64,000 bases of DNA, from positions 806,001 to 870,000 of the forward strand of contig NZ_CP047591.1 in the NCBI RefSeq assembly GCF_010120715.1, given 5' to 3'. Below the pieces are notes generated by a model. It saw only the letters and a program-made list of their open reading frames with translations. It had not been told where the DNA came from and ran no database searches. Of the stretch, positions 10,050 to 19,665 are shown in pieces; the first letter of the stretch is position 1, and the number at the start of each line of letters is the position of its first letter. The position numbers were made by a program, and so were the translations under genes. The stretch comes from Aminipila terrae (GTDB lineage Bacteria; Bacillota; Clostridia; Peptostreptococcales; Anaerovoracaceae).

Positions 10050-13000
10050 TTACTTTTCAGCATAGCTAGTTATCATCATGGCAACCTCTGCTCTTGTGGC
10101 CAGCCCTTTTGGATCAAGGGAATTATCACCCTTGCCACTGATTATTTTCTGCTGATAAGCCCATGCAAATGCCTGCTTTGCATAATCTGATATATCGAAG
10201 GCATCTTTAAATGATGCTATACCATTATAATCTGTAACCACAGGAGAACCCGCATATCTCCAAAGAATAGAAACTAACTGTTCACGTGTAATATTATTAT
10301 TTGGAGCAAAGATATTGTTTCCATATCCTGTAACGATTCCTTTATTTTGTGCCCATGCAACAGCATTTGCATAATACTGGTCTTTTGTTACATCTGTAAA
10401 GGAACTGTCAAAGGTTTCCTTAGAGCCATTCAATCTATACAGTATGGTAGCAATCATTCCTCGATTTGTACCTAAATTTGGTGAAAATGCAGAAGCATCT
10501 GTACCCCCCATTATATTATTCTGATTAAGGATTGCCACGCTCTTATAGAACCAGTCTGATTTTGCCACATCTGTAAATGGATTAACCCAGCTTTCCACAT
10601 TAAGATTTAACTTACCTGGTGTAGCACTGACATACTTAGTAATTACATAATCTGAACAAGAACTTTGCTGTACCGTAAATATACCATTACTGTCTACTGT
10701 GGATTTTTGTTTAAATTCAAGCTTTCCGGTCTGAGGGTTATAATAGTTATAGTTTAATGTCTGTCCACTGTATGCTTTTCCTAAGTTAATGTCTATAGTT
10801 GCTTTTGCTGGCAATTGTCCACTATAGTTGAAATGAAGAGACTGGATAAAACTGTCACCTGCTGCCTTCTTTATAGTATCTTTTAAAGTTCCTGTAGCAA
10901 AAGATACACCAAAATCATATTCCGTTTTACCTGAAACCTCCTGCATTGTTCCCTTTTTGAAGGTCATCGTAACATCATTTTGTTTAATTATGATGTTATT
11001 ATCTTTATTGCTGGCAATAACATCTTTTATCTGAACTGCCGTAACCTTGGCACTTGAACTGCTAAAGTTTATGACTGCTTCTTTTGAGTCTTTATCTGTT
11101 ACGATTTTGATAGTAGTGGATGCACTCGTTGAAGAAGAACCTCCTCCACTGTGGCTGCTTCCACCCCCGCTGCTGGAATCGGTTACATACTGTGCATACA
11201 GAGTCATATCAGCTGTCACATTTGCAACTGTTGCTCCTGCTGCATACTTGGTTCCTGTTCCGTCTGCCTTCGTGTTCCAGCTGTCGAACTTCTTACCTGT
11301 AGGTGCTGTCAGCCCTGTTCCTTCTGGCAATGCGGAAGAAGTCTGTCCATCTGCTACCTGCAATGAAGTTACACTTCCTGTTCCTCCGTTTACATCAAAG
11401 CTGATGGTATGGGTTACCTGCGGTGTATCTTCTACATACTGTGCATACAGAGTCATATCAGCTGTCACATTTGCAACTGTTGCTCCTGCTGCATACTTGG
11501 TTCCTGTTCCGTCTGCCTTCGTGTTCCAGCTGTCGAACTTCTTACCTGTAGGTGCTGTCAGCCCTGTTCCTTCTGGCAATGCGGAAGAAGTCTGTCCATC
11601 TGCTACCTGCAATGAAGTTACAGTTCCTGTTCCTCCGTTTACATCAAAGCTGATGGTATGGGTTACCTGCGGTGTATCTTCTACATACTGTGCATACAGG
11701 GTCATATCAGCTGTCACATTTGCAACTGTTGCTCCTTCTGCATACTTGGTTCCTGTTCCGTCTGCCTTCGTGTTCCAGCTGTCGAACTTCTTACCTGTAG
11801 GTGCTGTCAGCCCTGTTCCTGCTGGCAATGCGGAAGAAGTCTGTCCATCTGCTACCTGCAATGAAGTTACACTTCCTGTTCCTCCGTTTACATCAAAGCT
11901 GATGGTATGGGTTACCTGCGGTGTATCTTCTACATACTGTGCATACAGAGTCATATCAGCTGTCACATTTGCAACTGTTGCTCCTGCTGCATACTTAGTT
12001 CCTGTTCCGTCTGCTTTCGTGTTCCAGCTGTCGAACTTCTTGCCTGTTGGGGCTGTCAGTCCTGTTCCTGCTGGCAATGCGGATGATGCCTGTCCATCTG
12101 CTACCTGCATTGAGGTTACACTTCCTGTTCCTCCGTTTACATCAAAGCTGATGGTATGGGTTACCTGCGGTGTATCTTCTACATACTGTGCATACAGAGT
12201 CATATCAGCTGTCACATTTGCAACTGTTGCTCCTGCTGCATACTTAGTTCCTGTTCCGTCTGCTTTCGTGTTCCAGCTGTCGAACTTCTTGCCTGTTGGT
12301 ACCGTCAGCCCACTTCCATCTGGCAATGCGGAAGAAGTCTGTCCATCTGCTACCTGCAATGAAGTTACACTTCCTGTTCCTCCGTTTACATCAAAGCTGA
12401 TGGTATGGGTTACCTGCGGTGTATCTTCTACATACTGTGCATACAGAGTCATATCAGCTGTCACATTTGCAACTGTTGCTCCTGCTGCATACTTAGTTCC
12501 TGTTCCGTCTGCTTTCGTGTTCCAGCTGTCGAACTTCTTGCCTGTTGGGGCTGTCAGTCCTATTCCTGCTGGCAATGCGGATGATGCCTGTCCATCTGCT
12601 ACCTGCAATGAAGTTACACTTCCTGTTCCTCCGTTTACATCAAAGCTGATGGTATGGGTTACCTGCGGTGTATCTTCTACATACTGTGCATACAGAGTCA
12701 TATCAGCTGTCACATTTGCAACTGTTGCTCCTGCTGCATACTTAGTTCCTGTTCCGTCTGCTTTCGTGTTCCAGCTGTCGAACTTCTTGCCTGTTGGTAC
12801 CGTCAGCCCACTTCCATCTGGCAATGCGGAAGAAGTCTGTCCATCTGCTACCTGTAATGAAGTTACACTTCCGGTTCCTCCGTTGGCATCAAAGCTGATG
12901 GTATGGGTTACCTGCGGTGTATCTTCTACATACTGTGCATACAGAGTCATATCAGCTGTCACATTTGCAACTGTTGCTCCTGCTGCATACTTAGTTCCTG

Positions 13001-14036
13001 TTCCGTCTGCTTTCGTGTTCCAGCTGTCGAACTTCTTGCCTGTTGGGGCTGTCAGCCCACTTCCATCTGGCAATGCGGAAGAAGTCTGTCCGTCTGCTAC
13101 CTGCATTGAAGAAACGCTTCCTGTTCCTCCGTTTACATCAAAGCTGATGGTATGAGTTACCTGCGGTGTATCTTCTACATACTGTGCATATAAGGTCATA
13201 TCAGCTGTTACATTTGCAACCGTTGCTCCTGCTGCATACTTAGTTCCTGTTCCGTCTGCTTTCGTGTTCCAGCTGTCGAACTTCTTACCTGTTGGGGCTG
13301 TCAGCCCTGTTCCTGCTGGCAATGCGGAAGAAGTCTGTCCATCTGCTACCTGCATTGAGGTTACAGTTCCGGTTCCTCCGTTGGCATCAAAGCTGATGGT
13401 ATGATTGGTCTGCGCCGCTACTACTTGAATAGATATAGAATTTACACTTGGATTATATTCCGTATAATCAGTAGTTAATGCAGGTTTTTCATTTATTTCA
13501 GTAGTATCGTTACCCATGAAAGAAAATTGATATACGCCTGGGGTAGCACCTGATTTAACTGGAATAAAAAATGTTACTATATCCACAGAGTTATCTGCTC
13601 CTCCACAATCATCTTTCATAAAAACGTTTGTTGGAGTTTCAGCCGCATAAGAAAATCGATCATTTCCGGATCCAACTGAAGGGTTAACCGGATTGTACGG
13701 GTATACAAGATCATTTCCTGACGTTAATAAATTTTCTGAAGAAAGAGTTGCATTATAGGTTGGTGTCCCAAATACACTTCCATTCATTACAAAAAATGCA
13801 GTTGCATATGATATTCCAGTTCCTCCTATTAATGAAATATTATTTGTACCATTTATTGCTAAAGTAATCTTAACTGTACCTCCTACAGTAACTACTGGCG
13901 TATCTGTTTTTAATTCCAGCTTTAAGTCCTCTTTAGCGGCATGTGCTTCTATAGGAAAATAGACCAAATTCATAATAAGCAGTGCTATTAGAAAAAGCCC
14001 TATTTTACTTAAATAGTCTCTGCCCCTTTTTTTCAT
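10050..14036 (-). CDS. SLH-anchored surface protein with a cohesin-like N-terminus and nine near-identical B-repeats
   Basis: About 1328 aa from the ATG at 14036, preceded by AAAGGAGG; an upstream in-frame ATG at 14075 has no such site. A signal peptide (ending AHA) leads to a beta-rich domain (about 30-210). Its opening VVTVGGTVKITLAI and late strand FIPVKSGATPGVYQFSF resemble cohesin-type carbohydrate-module folds. Nine InlB-type B-repeats of exactly 83 aa follow, then a Ser/Gly linker, an unassigned beta-rich domain (about 975-1125) and three SLH motifs at the C-terminus. The protein should be exported and held on the wall by the SLH motifs, displaying the N-terminal module far from the surface. 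Whether that module binds dockerins is untested. The gene lies 182 bp upstream of the other SLH gene and has a conserved promoter element at 14176-14213. Confidence 0.86.
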   Translation of the reverse strand: MKKRGRDYLSKIGLFLIALLIMNLVYFPIEAHAAKEDLKLELKTDTPVVTVGGTVKITLAINGTNNISLIGGTGISYATAFFVMNGSVFGTPTYNATLSSENLLTSGNDLVYPYNPVNPSVGSGNDRFSYAAETPTNVFMKDDCGGADNSVDIVTFFIPVKSGATPGVYQFSFMGNDTTEINEKPALTTDYTEYNPSVNSISIQVVAAQTNHTISFDANGGTGTVTSMQVADGQTSSALPAGTGLTAPTGKKFDSWNTKADGTGTKYAAGATVANVTADMTLYAQYVEDTPQVTHTISFDVNGGTGSVSSMQVADGQTSSALPDGSGLTAPTGKKFDSWNTKADGTGTKYAAGATVANVTADMTLYAQYVEDTPQVTHTISFDANGGTGSVTSLQVADGQTSSALPDGSGLTVPTGKKFDSWNTKADGTGTKYAAGATVANVTADMTLYAQYVEDTPQVTHTISFDVNGGTGSVTSLQVADGQASSALPAGIGLTAPTGKKFDSWNTKADGTGTKYAAGATVANVTADMTLYAQYVEDTPQVTHTISFDVNGGTGSVTSLQVADGQTSSALPDGSGLTVPTGKKFDSWNTKADGTGTKYAAGATVANVTADMTLYAQYVEDTPQVTHTISFDVNGGTGSVTSMQVADGQASSALPAGTGLTAPTGKKFDSWNTKADGTGTKYAAGATVANVTADMTLYAQYVEDTPQVTHTISFDVNGGTGSVTSLQVADGQTSSALPAGTGLTAPTGKKFDSWNTKADGTGTKYAEGATVANVTADMTLYAQYVEDTPQVTHTISFDVNGGTGTVTSLQVADGQTSSALPEGTGLTAPTGKKFDSWNTKADGTGTKYAAGATVANVTADMTLYAQYVEDTPQVTHTISFDVNGGTGSVTSLQVADGQTSSALPEGTGLTAPTGKKFDSWNTKADGTGTKYAAGATVANVTADMTLYAQYVTDSSSGGGSSHSGGGSSSTSASTTIKIVTDKDSKEAVINFSSSSAKVTAVQIKDVIASNKDNNIIIKQNDVTMTFKKGTMQEVSGKTEYDFGVSFATGTLKDTIKKAAGDSFIQSLHFNYSGQLPAKATIDINLGKAYSGQTLNYNYYNPQTGKLEFKQKSTVDSNGIFTVQQSSCSDYVITKYVSATPGKLNLNVESWVNPFTDVAKSDWFYKSVAILNQNNIMGGTDASAFSPNLGTNRGMIATILYRLNGSKETFDSSFTDVTKDQYYANAVAWAQNKGIVTGYGNNIFAPNNNITREQLVSILWRYAGSPVVTDYNGIASFKDAFDISDYAKQAFAWAYQQKIISGKGDNSLDPKGLATRAEVAMMITSYAEK
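10068..10600 (-). repeat. SLH-encoding segment, near-identical copy of 6020-6560
   Basis: Partner of the SLH segment in the downstream gene. Only scattered substitutions are seen, for example in the third motif and around the TDVTK segment. Confidence 0.85.
11186..13404 (-). repeat. Nine 249-bp tandem coding repeats
   Basis: Nine units with exact 249-bp spacing, nearly identical in DNA. Differences are limited to a few codons (such as DGSG/AGTG/EGTG and ANGG/VNGG). The low divergence implies recent expansion or homogenisation, and copy number is likely to vary. Long antisense open frames here are only a by-product of the repeat composition. Confidence 0.95.
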
Positions 14037-14175
14037 ACTTATTCCTCCTTTTACAAAGTTATTATCATCTTCCAAATTATTTATTTTTCACTTCTTCTTT
14101 TATGTTCCTTTACATCTCCTTTCAAAATAAACAATCGTTCATCAAAAAATCCCCTTATATGACGAATTTATTTCT

Positions 14176-14213
14176 ATTATGCAAAATGATACCTAAACAA
14201 AATCTAAACATTT
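14176..14213 (-). promoter_or_regulatory. Promoter with 11-bp direct repeat, upstream of the B-repeat SLH gene
   Basis: On the plus strand CTAAAC (14193-14198), AAAAT, CTAAAC (14204-14209) form a direct repeat with 11-bp period. In the direction of transcription it is followed by CATAAT (14181-14176), a good -10. The same 22-nt core and the same -10 with flanks occur before the dockerin gene (18194-18230). An 11-bp cophased repeat next to the -35 zone is typical of OmpR/SARP-type activators. Confidence 0.65.
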
Positions 14214-14284
14214 ACACTATTCTGAATCTTATCGTCAAACTATTCCTCACTAAGCTAATTTAAAGATCTCTGATAATCTTTGTT

Positions 14285-17200
14285 TTATTGAACGATACGA
14301 GCTTTACCTGTAACATGATTTTTCACACTTGCAGTATCTATTGTAGTTATAGTATTGCTCTTATTAATGTCAGCACTATAAAGAATAATAGGATTTGTTA
14401 TCCTGTTTTTACCTATCACGTGGTTTTTGATGCCTGCTGTATCTAATGTGGTTATGGTTCCGCTGCAGTTTACATCCCCTCTGATTACAACATAATATGT
14501 CTTTACAAGATTACCTGAAGTGTCATACAGCTCTATCTTAAAATTCGTTCCCACTATAGCACTTGAGTCATTGGAAGCAACCTCTGTATATGTTCCGGAA
14601 GCAGTTTCCCATTTATAGGTTTTAACTGTACCATTTGTCACATTAAAGTATGACATAACCTGATTTACTTTTTCTGCCAGAGGGTTCAGTCCTTCAATTA
14701 AGTTATAGATGGTTCCGTCTTTTGTATATTCTGTAAATCTTAAATTAGGGCTTGTGGCAGACCCGCCTATAACAAAGCCTGGAACTACCGGCTGATACCC
14801 ATCGATAATGATTTGCAGTGGGTCGCTTATATTTCCTGCTGCATCCTTTACCTGAACGTACAAATACTTAGTTCCAGCTGACAAACCTGTCAGAGAAATG
14901 GTATTCATAGCACCGGATGGAGTTCCTGCTCCGCTTGTATCGATGCCCGGTGCTCCGCTCACACTGTCAAATACCTTATAGTAATAAGTTCCTGTTTCAT
15001 TTGACATAAATGCGGCAGTAGCCTTGTCATCTGAAATACGGGTTTTAGTAACCTCTGACAAAACAGGTTTGGTTGTATCTGGTTCTTGAAATGCTGGGAT
15101 ACGTATTTTGTATGGTGCGGCTGCATTACCCGCCTTATCCTTTGCATAGATATATACATCCTTTGCTCCCGTTGTTAAATCTTTAATCTCATCATATGCT
15201 AATTGATTTATGCTACATGCTGAATAAGTAATTACAGCTGGCGGGACTGGTGTGACACCTTCATCAACTACAACCTTATCCCAATAAACAAATTCATTCG
15301 GTTGGAATCTTATGGCAGCTATTGTTCCGCCTTCCAATCTGTAGGCTGTGCCAAGAGATAAGACAGGCGGCTGGTCATCCACAGTCTGCCAAATGGTACC
15401 TTTTGCTGCTGAACTCTCAGCTCCATTTAGATCTTTAACTACAAAATAGATATCCTTATCTCCCTCTGTTAAGTTATCAATTGTAAATTCTTTTAATTGG
15501 GCAGCTTCAACGCTTATTCCTGCACCCGATATATCAATAACAGGCACAGAATCTCCATGGTTTACAATACTGTAATACAAATTACCACTGGCTGTTGAAG
15601 TTAATTTCACATATGCCGTAGTTGGAGAATTACGCATTGCTACCAGATCATTTATGGCCGGCACCTGATATGGTTCAACATAAACAGAGAGTACTTTACT
15701 TAAATTTCCTGCTTTGTCTTTTGCTACAATACAAACGGTCCTTGCTTCAGACGTGTTTAAGTATACATTAAATGTATTTAATCCTGCCTGATACAGTTTG
15801 CCTGCTCCGGTAGTGTTGATAAGACTTAAATCAGTAATAGCAGAAGTAGTAACCAGATAGTAATAGCTTCCGGCCTCACTGCTGTCAAAAGTTATATCTG
15901 CATATGCAGGGGCTGTTCTCTTAACATTATTCTGGGTAAGAGCTGGTGGGGTTGTATCCGCTGCTGCATCAATATCCACCTTCCATATTGTGCTTAAATT
16001 TCCTGCCTTATCCTTTAGCTGCAGGTACAAATCCTTTGCTCCTGCTGTCAGCCCTGAAACAGCAATGGTATTTACACTCTTGATACAAGCCGTCCCCGTT
16101 CCCCCTGTATTTATCACAGGAGCTGCCTGATTATCCTCGACTACAGCATAATAACTGCTTCCTGCTTCACTGGAAGTAAAGGTAACCCTTGCCGCCGTGT
16201 CTGAGCTGCGTCCTGCAGTACAGTCTGATATAACCGGATTCACCGTATCATTTAAATCCACTTTCTGAACTGCTGATACATTTCCCGCAACATCTTTGAC
16301 ACAGAGGTAAAGGTCTAAATTCCCTGCCGTTAATCCACTTGGTGTAAAGACATTTTCTCCCGTTGTGCAGTTAAAGGCAGCTGTACTGGTAAGGGTGGCT
16401 GCCGTAGGTGCCGCAGCTCCGTCTGCCATCAATTTATAGTAGTACTTTCCAGTTTCATTTACTGTAAATCGGACACTTGCATCCACATCGGAGGACCGGA
16501 TGGCTGAAAGGCTGGTAATAACCGGAGGTGTCGTATCCGCCATGGCAGGAATATCGTATTTTGCAACCTGGCTTTTATTTCCTGCCACGTCCTTAACCGT
16601 TATATAAAGATCCTTTTCCCCATCGGTCAAAGGGATATTAGCCTCCGCTCCAAATGCATTCCAGAAAATTCCTGTTCCTGATGTATCTATATCTGGTACT
16701 GGAGCTCCATCGTCCACAAGGGTATAATACAAATATCCTGGTTCATTTGCATTAATCTTTATTACTCCGCTGGTACTACTGATACGTGAGGCCGTACCAA
16801 AACTAATAACTGGTGCAACAGAATCTATATATTTTGCAATTTTTGTTACATACGAATTAGAATCAGTAGCTTTATATTGATTACCAAAAACGAGTAACTG
16901 TCCGTTAATTACCCGGAGTGCTCCTATGAATGCACCATTTTGATCATAGTTAATTCCCTGCTGCTTCGTAGGACTTCCTCCTATCCAGGTAAGATTTGTA
17001 CCATCAAATGCTGCCACATAGGTCTGAAACTGAGCAACACCAAACCAGTAAAACAAATTGGTTGAAATATATAATTTTCCGTTATACTCTACTGCATTCT
17101 TTATATTCGAGCACAGATAAATAGCCGGAGGTGGTCCAAAGTTTGTCTTTCCTCCGTTATAGGTCACCTGTACCCACTGATCACTTTGAGTATCATATTT

Positions 17201-18049
17201 TATACAAAGAATACCATCGTCTTTCACCTGAAACCCATATAATTCGTTATTATATACAGCTATGGTAAACTGCCTGATTGGATTACCGCCAATATATTTC
17301 CATGAGGTACCATCAAATTTTTTTACTCTTGTCAGATACAAGCCTTGATCATATTTAGTCACACGGGAATAGAGGGCATCTTTCGTCTTTACAACTTGAA
17401 CCCACATATTTCCTGTATGTGATTCTAGAGGTATCCCTCCATCCGCCTCATTCCATTTATCCTGTTCATCATCATATACCAAAGCTCTAAAATTACTTTC
17501 TTTACTCTCTATGGACTTAAATATCAGATACAATTTGTCCTTAAAAACGATTAATCTATGTGTATCGATACTATCAGTTGAGCTTAAATTTATTCCATAG
17601 GGCTCACTGTATCCCACTTGCTTCCAGCCAGTCCCAGTATAACTCTTAACCTTTAGTCTGCCGGAACCAGCTAAATTTTCAATAAATGCCACATAGATCT
17701 TATCTTTGTAGAAAACCATACTTTCTGAATTCCCATCAAAGGATACGATATCATTATTGATATAGTCCCACCCAGAACCGTTATATTTTTGTATTCTTAC
17801 TTTATTTGCATCTCCTGTATAATCATTTTGAAGAGCATACATTTCCCCGTTATGCTCCACTATATCCGTGATACCTGCCTTATTTGAATCATATGCCTTG
17901 ATTCCATCATAATCATAGGTGAAATTGGAGCTTCCGGGATCATAGACCGTACTTTCTTCTGCGTATACTGCACTATATGGCATCAATGTGATAATCATGG
18001 TTATTCCTAAAATAAAAGAAATAACTTTTTTAAATGACTTTTCTTTCAT
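14285..18049 (-). CDS. Secreted multi-domain protein with a C-terminal type I dockerin
   Basis: 1254 aa with a signal peptide (1-30, ending VYA). Residues about 35-410 hold beta-propeller-like repeats, each with a turn such as YNGSGW, YTGTGW, FDGTSW or FDGTNL. About 410-1100 are seven Ig/FN3-like modules of about 90 aa that start PPVI-type and end KDxAGN. A linking beta domain precedes the dockerin (about 1188-1254), whose two calcium loops read DVNCSGTITTLD and DINKSNTITTID, each followed by a helix. Dockerins bind cohesins, so this protein may attach to a cohesin on a surface scaffold; the neighbouring SLH protein has a cohesin-like domain. No catalytic domain is recognised. AAGGGGC precedes the ATG. 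It shares the promoter module found before the SLH gene. Confidence 0.83.
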   Translation of the reverse strand: MKEKSFKKVISFILGITMIITLMPYSAVYAEESTVYDPGSSNFTYDYDGIKAYDSNKAGITDIVEHNGEMYALQNDYTGDANKVRIQKYNGSGWDYINNDIVSFDGNSESMVFYKDKIYVAFIENLAGSGRLKVKSYTGTGWKQVGYSEPYGINLSSTDSIDTHRLIVFKDKLYLIFKSIESKESNFRALVYDDEQDKWNEADGGIPLESHTGNMWVQVVKTKDALYSRVTKYDQGLYLTRVKKFDGTSWKYIGGNPIRQFTIAVYNNELYGFQVKDDGILCIKYDTQSDQWVQVTYNGGKTNFGPPPAIYLCSNIKNAVEYNGKLYISTNLFYWFGVAQFQTYVAAFDGTNLTWIGGSPTKQQGINYDQNGAFIGALRVINGQLLVFGNQYKATDSNSYVTKIAKYIDSVAPVISFGTASRISSTSGVIKINANEPGYLYYTLVDDGAPVPDIDTSGTGIFWNAFGAEANIPLTDGEKDLYITVKDVAGNKSQVAKYDIPAMADTTPPVITSLSAIRSSDVDASVRFTVNETGKYYYKLMADGAAAPTAATLTSTAAFNCTTGENVFTPSGLTAGNLDLYLCVKDVAGNVSAVQKVDLNDTVNPVISDCTAGRSSDTAARVTFTSSEAGSSYYAVVEDNQAAPVINTGGTGTACIKSVNTIAVSGLTAGAKDLYLQLKDKAGNLSTIWKVDIDAAADTTPPALTQNNVKRTAPAYADITFDSSEAGSYYYLVTTSAITDLSLINTTGAGKLYQAGLNTFNVYLNTSEARTVCIVAKDKAGNLSKVLSVYVEPYQVPAINDLVAMRNSPTTAYVKLTSTASGNLYYSIVNHGDSVPVIDISGAGISVEAAQLKEFTIDNLTEGDKDIYFVVKDLNGAESSAAKGTIWQTVDDQPPVLSLGTAYRLEGGTIAAIRFQPNEFVYWDKVVVDEGVTPVPPAVITYSACSINQLAYDEIKDLTTGAKDVYIYAKDKAGNAAAPYKIRIPAFQEPDTTKPVLSEVTKTRISDDKATAAFMSNETGTYYYKVFDSVSGAPGIDTSGAGTPSGAMNTISLTGLSAGTKYLYVQVKDAAGNISDPLQIIIDGYQPVVPGFVIGGSATSPNLRFTEYTKDGTIYNLIEGLNPLAEKVNQVMSYFNVTNGTVKTYKWETASGTYTEVASNDSSAIVGTNFKIELYDTSGNLVKTYYVVIRGDVNCSGTITTLDTAGIKNHVIGKNRITNPIILYSADINKSNTITTIDTASVKNHVTGKARIVQ

Positions 18050-18380
18050 AAATATTTACGCCCCTTCCGTAAAAATCCATCAATCTGTCTTCTTCAGATA
18101 ACTGGAATCTAAAATAAAAAATGATTTCATGTTACTCCTTTCATATGCATTTGTAATTTGTTCATATGGTATTCATTTAAAGAATTTATCTTAATTATGC
18201 GAAATACCCCTAAACAAAATCTAAACATTTTGACAATTTTGAATATTTTTCTTCTTTGTTTACTAATTTTTTATTCATCCTTATTCTTTAATAATTTTTT
18301 CTACAAAAAAAGATACCAGATTTATAATTCCAACCTCTGAACTATAATCCCGGCATCTCTTGAATTTTCTATGATTCTAT
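18050..18380. other. Intergenic region between the dockerin gene and the M23 peptidase gene
   Basis: AT-rich DNA without a convincing gene. It holds the dockerin-gene promoter element near 18194-18230. No clear terminator for the M23 gene was seen. Confidence 0.6.
18194..18230 (-). promoter_or_regulatory. Promoter with 11-bp direct repeat, upstream of the dockerin gene
   Basis: CTAAAC (18210-18215), AAAAT, CTAAAC (18221-18226) on the plus strand, with CATAAT (18199-18194) as the -10 on the minus strand. It matches the element at 14176-14213 over 22 identical bases, plus the conserved GCATAAT and ATAAATTC flanks. Confidence 0.65.
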
Positions 18381-19435
18381 TTATTCATGCTTTTTTTCAC
18401 TCAGGTCTTCCCGTATATCGTACGCTCTGGTGTAATCTTTGGTAATCAGATTCTTTAAAACTTCCGACCTGTGATTATCCAGAAAACGTACAATCTGATA
18501 AACATCAATCCATATTTCACTATTGCACTCTTTTTGTGATTCATCAAAAACAAGCTGCATACCAAAATGAAGATGTGTCTGATTGATGTTATTGGTATTT
18601 TCTTTGGTACTGTATCCGGTTCTTCCCATATAGCCGATGACGTCACCGGCCTTCACTTCTGCTCCTTCTTCCAGTCCCAGCTTATAAGGGAAATTTTTTC
18701 TCAAATGTGCATAGTAGTAATATCGTTTTTTGTCCAGAGAACGTATACCGATACGCCATCCTCCATATTGATTCCATCCCAGAGCTTCAACGGTACCCCT
18801 TCGACTGCTATTATAGGAGTGCCTACCTGGCCCATCAGGTCATTTCCCAGATGATTTCTTGAAAATCCGTAGGAACGACTTTGGCCAAAATCATCATAAT
18901 GATTATAGTAATAATTTTTTGCAATAGGAGAAAAAGCCTTTAACCCGTACCGTTTTTCCCAATGGTTTCCCCTTCCATCCTCATTTGGTACCTGGATTTC
19001 ATATGACCCAGCGAATCCGGAAAGGACAGCATTGAAGGCTTCAAAATAATAAGGGTAATATTTCATATCCTTTGTGAGTTCTTCCATAGTTTTGCCTTCT
19101 CTGAGTTTGTCTGCAATTTCATCTAACTGTTTATCTTTATAGGACTTAAAATTATTTCCGTTCTTTGCAGCCAGGTAAGATAACATCTCAATCCAGTCTA
19201 ATTTCACCTCTTCACCCTGTGACTCAATATCCAGTTTCAGTGCCTTTTTCATAGCTTCAGAGGGAACATTAAAATCTACCCATTTTATATAATCCTTCCC
19301 CTTTTCATTGGTTCCTATAGCATCTTCATTATTAAAATGGGAGAAACCAAGGTGGCCACCCATAATCACGGTCAGGGTAAGTAATAGTACCAGACTAAAT
19401 CTGATTAGTGTTCTTTTTTTAACCATAAGCAGCAT
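18381..19435 (-). pseudogene. M23 family metallopeptidase, frameshifted
   Basis: An N-terminal membrane segment, then a helical region, then an M23 (LytM-like) peptidase domain that would cut peptidoglycan cross-bridges. The first zinc ligands sit in NHLGND and the last in THLHFGMQL, but the two halves lie in different frames. Adding one base to the C4 run at 18796-18799 (G4 in the gene) restores EGGTVEALGWNQYGGW and then IGIRSLDKKRYYYYAHLRKN, the normal M23 strand order, to give one protein of about 352 aa. All zinc ligands are then present. I prefer the ATG at 19435 after GGAGG; a TTG at 19465 is also open. Sequencing error and true inactivation cannot be told apart here. Confidence 0.8.
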
Positions 19436-19572
19436 CAGACAATATACCTCCATAGTCACAAACAACCTTCAAGAGGTTGAAATATACAATATTAATATAT
19501 ATATTGCAATCTCCGTCCAATCATTACATTTTACCCACAAAAAATGTAGCTTCGTTCCTCTGCACTTCCTTA

Positions 19573-19615
19573 TTTTATTTAATAGGAAATCTAACCATAT
19601 TTCTATTAAATAAAA
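19573..19615. repeat. AT-rich 13-bp inverted repeat
   Basis: TTTTATTTAATAG (19573-19585) and CTATTAAATAAAA (19603-19615) pair perfectly with a 17-nt loop. It lies between the SBP-gene terminator and the M23 gene start and could be an extended terminator arm or an operator. Confidence 0.5.
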
Positions 19616-19648
19616 TAACTGCCCTAAGAATTAACTTAGGACAGTTAT
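19615..19648 (-). terminator. Terminator of the ABC importer operon
   Basis: On the minus strand ATAACTGTCCTAAG pairs with CTTAGGGCAGTTAT (one G-U pair, 6-nt loop) and is followed by a T-rich tract. It lies 18 bp after the stop of the substrate-binding protein gene. Confidence 0.75.
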
Positions 19649-19665
19649 CATGTTACATGGCTGAA

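Noticed and set aside
11047..13155. A 702-aa open frame on the plus strand across the B-repeats
   Set aside because: It is an antisense shadow: repeat units of 249 bp (a multiple of three) without stops on the other strand give a long false frame. It has no ribosome-binding site, and the minus-strand protein is clearly real.
11186..13404. CRISPR-like array
   Set aside because: The repeats are contiguous 249-bp coding units without spacers; no cas genes are present.
18158..18340. 60-aa plus-strand frame before the dockerin gene
   Set aside because: AT-rich, no ribosome-binding site, and overlaps the conserved promoter module.
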